A DNA stretch of 64,000 bases, taken from contig JACGCK010000219.1 in NCBI GenBank assembly GCA_014925825.1, positions 1 to 64,000 of the forward strand, given 5' to 3'. The notes under the pieces are model-generated. The model was given only the letters and a program-made list of their open reading frames with translations. It was not told where the DNA came from and searched no databases. This document shows positions 58,909 through 64,000 of the stretch, one piece after another. The stretch is from Pholiota molesta. Taxonomy: Eukaryota > Basidiomycota > Agaricomycetes > Agaricales > Strophariaceae. Position 1 is the stretch's first letter, and each line of letters begins with the position of its first letter. Position numbers and translations under genes: made by a program.

Positions 58909-60037
58909 ATGACTGCCTCTGCAGTACCAGATCCGAAGTCTATTCCCTCAAACGCTCCGGAACACTGCCCTGTAAGTATAACCAACATAAATCTCCAGTT
59001 TACCCCAACTCATATCTACTATTTCGTATAGGGTACGGAATCTGAGCTTGCAGGCAAGTCGGACGCCTGTGCAGGCTGCGACAACAAGGATGTCTGCGCT
59101 TCTGGTGCGACGAAGCTTCCGGATCCTGCGCTGCCATTTATTAAGGAGCGCATGTCGACTGTCAAGCGCAAGATCCTAATATTGTCGGGCAAGGGAGGTG
59201 TTGGAAAGTCGACGTTCACAGCACAACTTGGATGGGCCTTTGCTGCCGACGAGGATACACAGGTGCGTAGCTCCGCCATAACTCGATTAAACTGATTCTG
59301 ACGTTGCTATCAGACAGGGATAATGGATCTCGACATCTGCGGTCCCTCAATACCCACTATCCTCGGTATCGCGTCTGAGCAAGTCCACTCCTCCGCCTCT
59401 GGCTGGTCGCCCGTCTACGTACAAGACAACATGGCCGTCATGTCTGTCGGCTTCATGCTCCCCACCGCACGCGACGCCATCATGTGGCGCGGGCCCAAGA
59501 AAAACGGCCTGATCTCGCAGTTCCTCAAGGACGTCGACTGGGGCACTCTAGACTACCTCCTCGTCGACACGCCCCCTGGGACCTCCGACGAGCATCTCAG
59601 CATCGTGCAGTACCTCAAAGAGAGCGGCATTGACGGCGCCGTCCTGATCACCACCCCGCAGGAGGTCGCCCTGCAGGACGTCCGCCGCGAGATTGACTTT
59701 TGCAAGAAGGTCGGCATCCGCATTATCGGGCTGGTGGAGAACATGTCGGGTTTTGTGTGCCCGAGCTGTAAGGGAGAGTCTCAGATCTTCAAGCCTACGA
59801 CCGGCGGTGCGAAGCGTCTTGCGGAAGAGACAGGCGTTGAGTTGCTGGGTGCTGTCCCACTAGACCCTCGGATCGGCATGAGCGCCGACTACGGCGTCAG
59901 TTTCTTGGACGAATATCCCGACAGTCCTGCTACGACTGCTTACCTCGATATCATAGACCGTAAGTGATCCGTAAACTCGCTCATCATCCCTTACTAACCT
60001 TTCTGCAGGAATAAAAGACATTCTAGGCGACCGGTGA
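58909..60037 (+). CDS. NBP35: NBP35/NUBP1 cytosolic Fe-S cluster assembly scaffold ATPase
   Basis: Nbp35, with Cfd1, forms the P-loop NTPase scaffold that builds [4Fe-4S] clusters for cytosolic and nuclear proteins. Exons 58909-58971, 59032-59262, 59314-59959 and 60009-60037 give 322 aa, the usual length. The N-terminal four-cysteine motif that separates Nbp35 from Cfd1 is complete: HCPGTES then [12 protein letters not shown], spacing C-x13-C-x2-C-x5-C, split by intron 1. The deviant Walker A is GKGGVGKST, and [11 protein letters not shown] and [11 protein letters not shown] follow. The bridging-cluster motif is CPSC (FVCPSCKGE). The gene is convergent with the MAPK gene, with only 142 bp between stop codons. 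Confidence 0.97.
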
Positions 60038-60179
60038 CGATATCCCATTCAAAGATGTACATATACCGTTTTCACTTCCCAATAGCATTAACATGTATCA
60101 ACGACACACAATCTCCCATAAGTAGATAGATAACATCAGCCCTTGAATAACTAGCCACCCTTGCAAACCGGCCTCCTGC

Positions 60180-62946
<2,767 letters not shown>

Positions 62947-63396
62947 AGTGTCAGAGGGAAAGAAACGGGCGCCTATGGCTGTATTTGGGTGCGTGGGGGT
63001 ATGCTGTGCTTTGAGATGGGTATATGACTAGGAAGGTGAGTAATATCCGAGCCGTAGGGATGTCGTAAGTGGGCAGCCAAAACAGGCGATGCAGCACAGC
63101 TGATGAGACGTCGACTACGAGAACAATGGGCGCTGCGGGGCGAATGTCAGGCCACAGAAGCTTATCGTGGACGTTCAGAACGAGGAATGTTTAAAACAAA
63201 GCACTCGCGTATGGACAATGGACAAAGTCATCAGTGATCGCTTCGAGCGCAAATCTCCGATAAGCAATTTCATTACCCTCGATCTCGTCCTCGGTACGGA
63301 TTCAAATTACAGATTCCAATCTACTACTAGTACTACTACTACAGCTTTATTAGATGCAAACAATGCCTAGGGGAATATATATGTAAACGTTCGTCC
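62947..63396. other. Intergenic region: MAPK promoter and symplekin 3' flank
   Basis: 450 bp between the MAPK start and the symplekin stop, both on the minus strand. It includes a short ACT-rich repeat near 63330. No other gene seen. Confidence 0.5.
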
Positions 63397-64000
63397 TCAT
63401 GAAACCGCAGTAGGAGGCTCTGCAGCGGTGGGTTGAGGCGTCGCCGACGCGGAAGCATTTCCATCCTCCGGCTCGCCAAAAATATCCAAGAATCCGGCTC
63501 CACGTGCTTTGCTAGGCGCTTTTTTCGTCACATAATCCCTCAAGCCTGACTTCAAGCTAGGCTGCTTGTCGACTAGCTCCCGCAGCTGGTCCTTGGGGAG
63601 CTGCAGGAGCGCCCCAAAGCTCGCAGGCGCAATAGCTTTGGCGCACCGGATGAACCCTTCCCACAGCGGTGGATTCGTCCAAATTTTTTTGGTGATCAGA
63701 CGGGAGAGAAGCGTCGTGGAGACGAACCCAACGAGGGATTTGTATGTTGTGACTGCTTGGATTACCTATTATGACTCGGAATGAGTTTTCCGCGCGCCCA
63801 CACATCAAAGTTGGAGCTCACCGTGCGCAAGAATAGTACAGGTAGAACAGGTTCATCCATGATCTGCTGCATCACAACAGCCAGAATTTCTGATCGGAAG
63901 ACGTCTGTCATCGAGAAACATATACCAATAGCTGATAACAATGAGTACACGCAAGCGAAAGAATAAGAGATAGCATACCTTCAATGGCACTTTTCAATCC
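63397..64000 (-). CDS. Symplekin/Pta1 C-terminal part (gene runs off the right edge)
   Basis: Symplekin/Pta1 is a scaffold of the mRNA 3'-end cleavage and polyadenylation machinery. Only the last three exons are in the window: 64000-63979 (partial), 63931-63822 and 63765-63397. They spell the family's C-terminal domain: GLKSAIE, then FRSEILAVVMQQIMDEPVLP, LFLRTVIQAVTTYKSLVGFV, LLSRLITKKIW, LWEGFIRCAKAIAPASFGAL, LQLPKDQLRELVDKQPSLK and LRDYVTKKAPSKARGAGFLD, followed by a short Ala/Pro-rich tail. Intron phases agree with an unbroken frame. The 5' part lies beyond position 64000. Confidence 0.93.

Overview
The window looks like nuclear DNA of an Agaricomycete (mushroom-forming basidiomycete). 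Genes are cut by many short introns (about 45-60 nt, GT-AG, CTRAY-like branch points), codon use is mixed, and the families fit: a multi-pass membrane protein family typical of Agaricomycetes, MKT1, a TEY MAP kinase of the Slt2 type, NBP35, Notchless, symplekin and pirin. All gene models were spliced by hand; most give an exact multiple of three across all exons, which supports the junctions.

Left part (0.3-16 kb): a pirin gene, then a same-strand cluster of four copies of one multi-pass membrane protein family (three complete, one truncated). The last intron of the fourth copy (about 6.5 kb instead of about 50 nt) holds a full-length antisense non-LTR retrotransposon with two intact ORFs. 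ORF2 has no usable ATG before its endonuclease domain. ORF1 ends on a textbook -1 slippery heptamer (GGGAAAC followed by TAG), so ORF2 is probably made as an ORF1-ORF2 frameshift fusion. Between endonuclease and reverse transcriptase lies an RNase H-like domain that has lost most catalytic acids. A second, 5'-truncated copy of the element's 3' end lies at 17.9 kb.

Middle part (16-36 kb): mostly intergenic, with one large low-complexity protein gene (20.5-23.1 kb) and a rearranged, duplicated district (23.9-30.1 kb). The district has two diverged copies of a 1.4-kb block, an intact secreted PEBP-family gene, a broken PEBP 3' end, and a chimeric secreted gene. The chimera's promoter and signal-peptide exon come from a PEBP paralogue, while its body belongs to another conserved fungal secreted family; it carries a 1-nt frameshift.

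Right part: an MKT1 gene (36.6-40.7 kb) and a small zinc-finger-like protein gene (41.1-41.9 kb), then a 10-kb gene-poor stretch (41.9-52.4 kb). A compact housekeeping block follows: Notchless/Rsa4 (ribosome assembly) divergent from a small helical protein, a fifth complete membrane-family copy on the opposite strand, NBP35 (cytosolic Fe-S assembly) convergent with a Slt2-type MAPK that contains micro-exons of 5, 10, 16 and 17 nt, and the 3' end of symplekin/Pta1 running off the right edge. These genes do not form one pathway. The main novelty lies in the retrotransposon, the exon-swapped secreted gene and the micro-exon gene.
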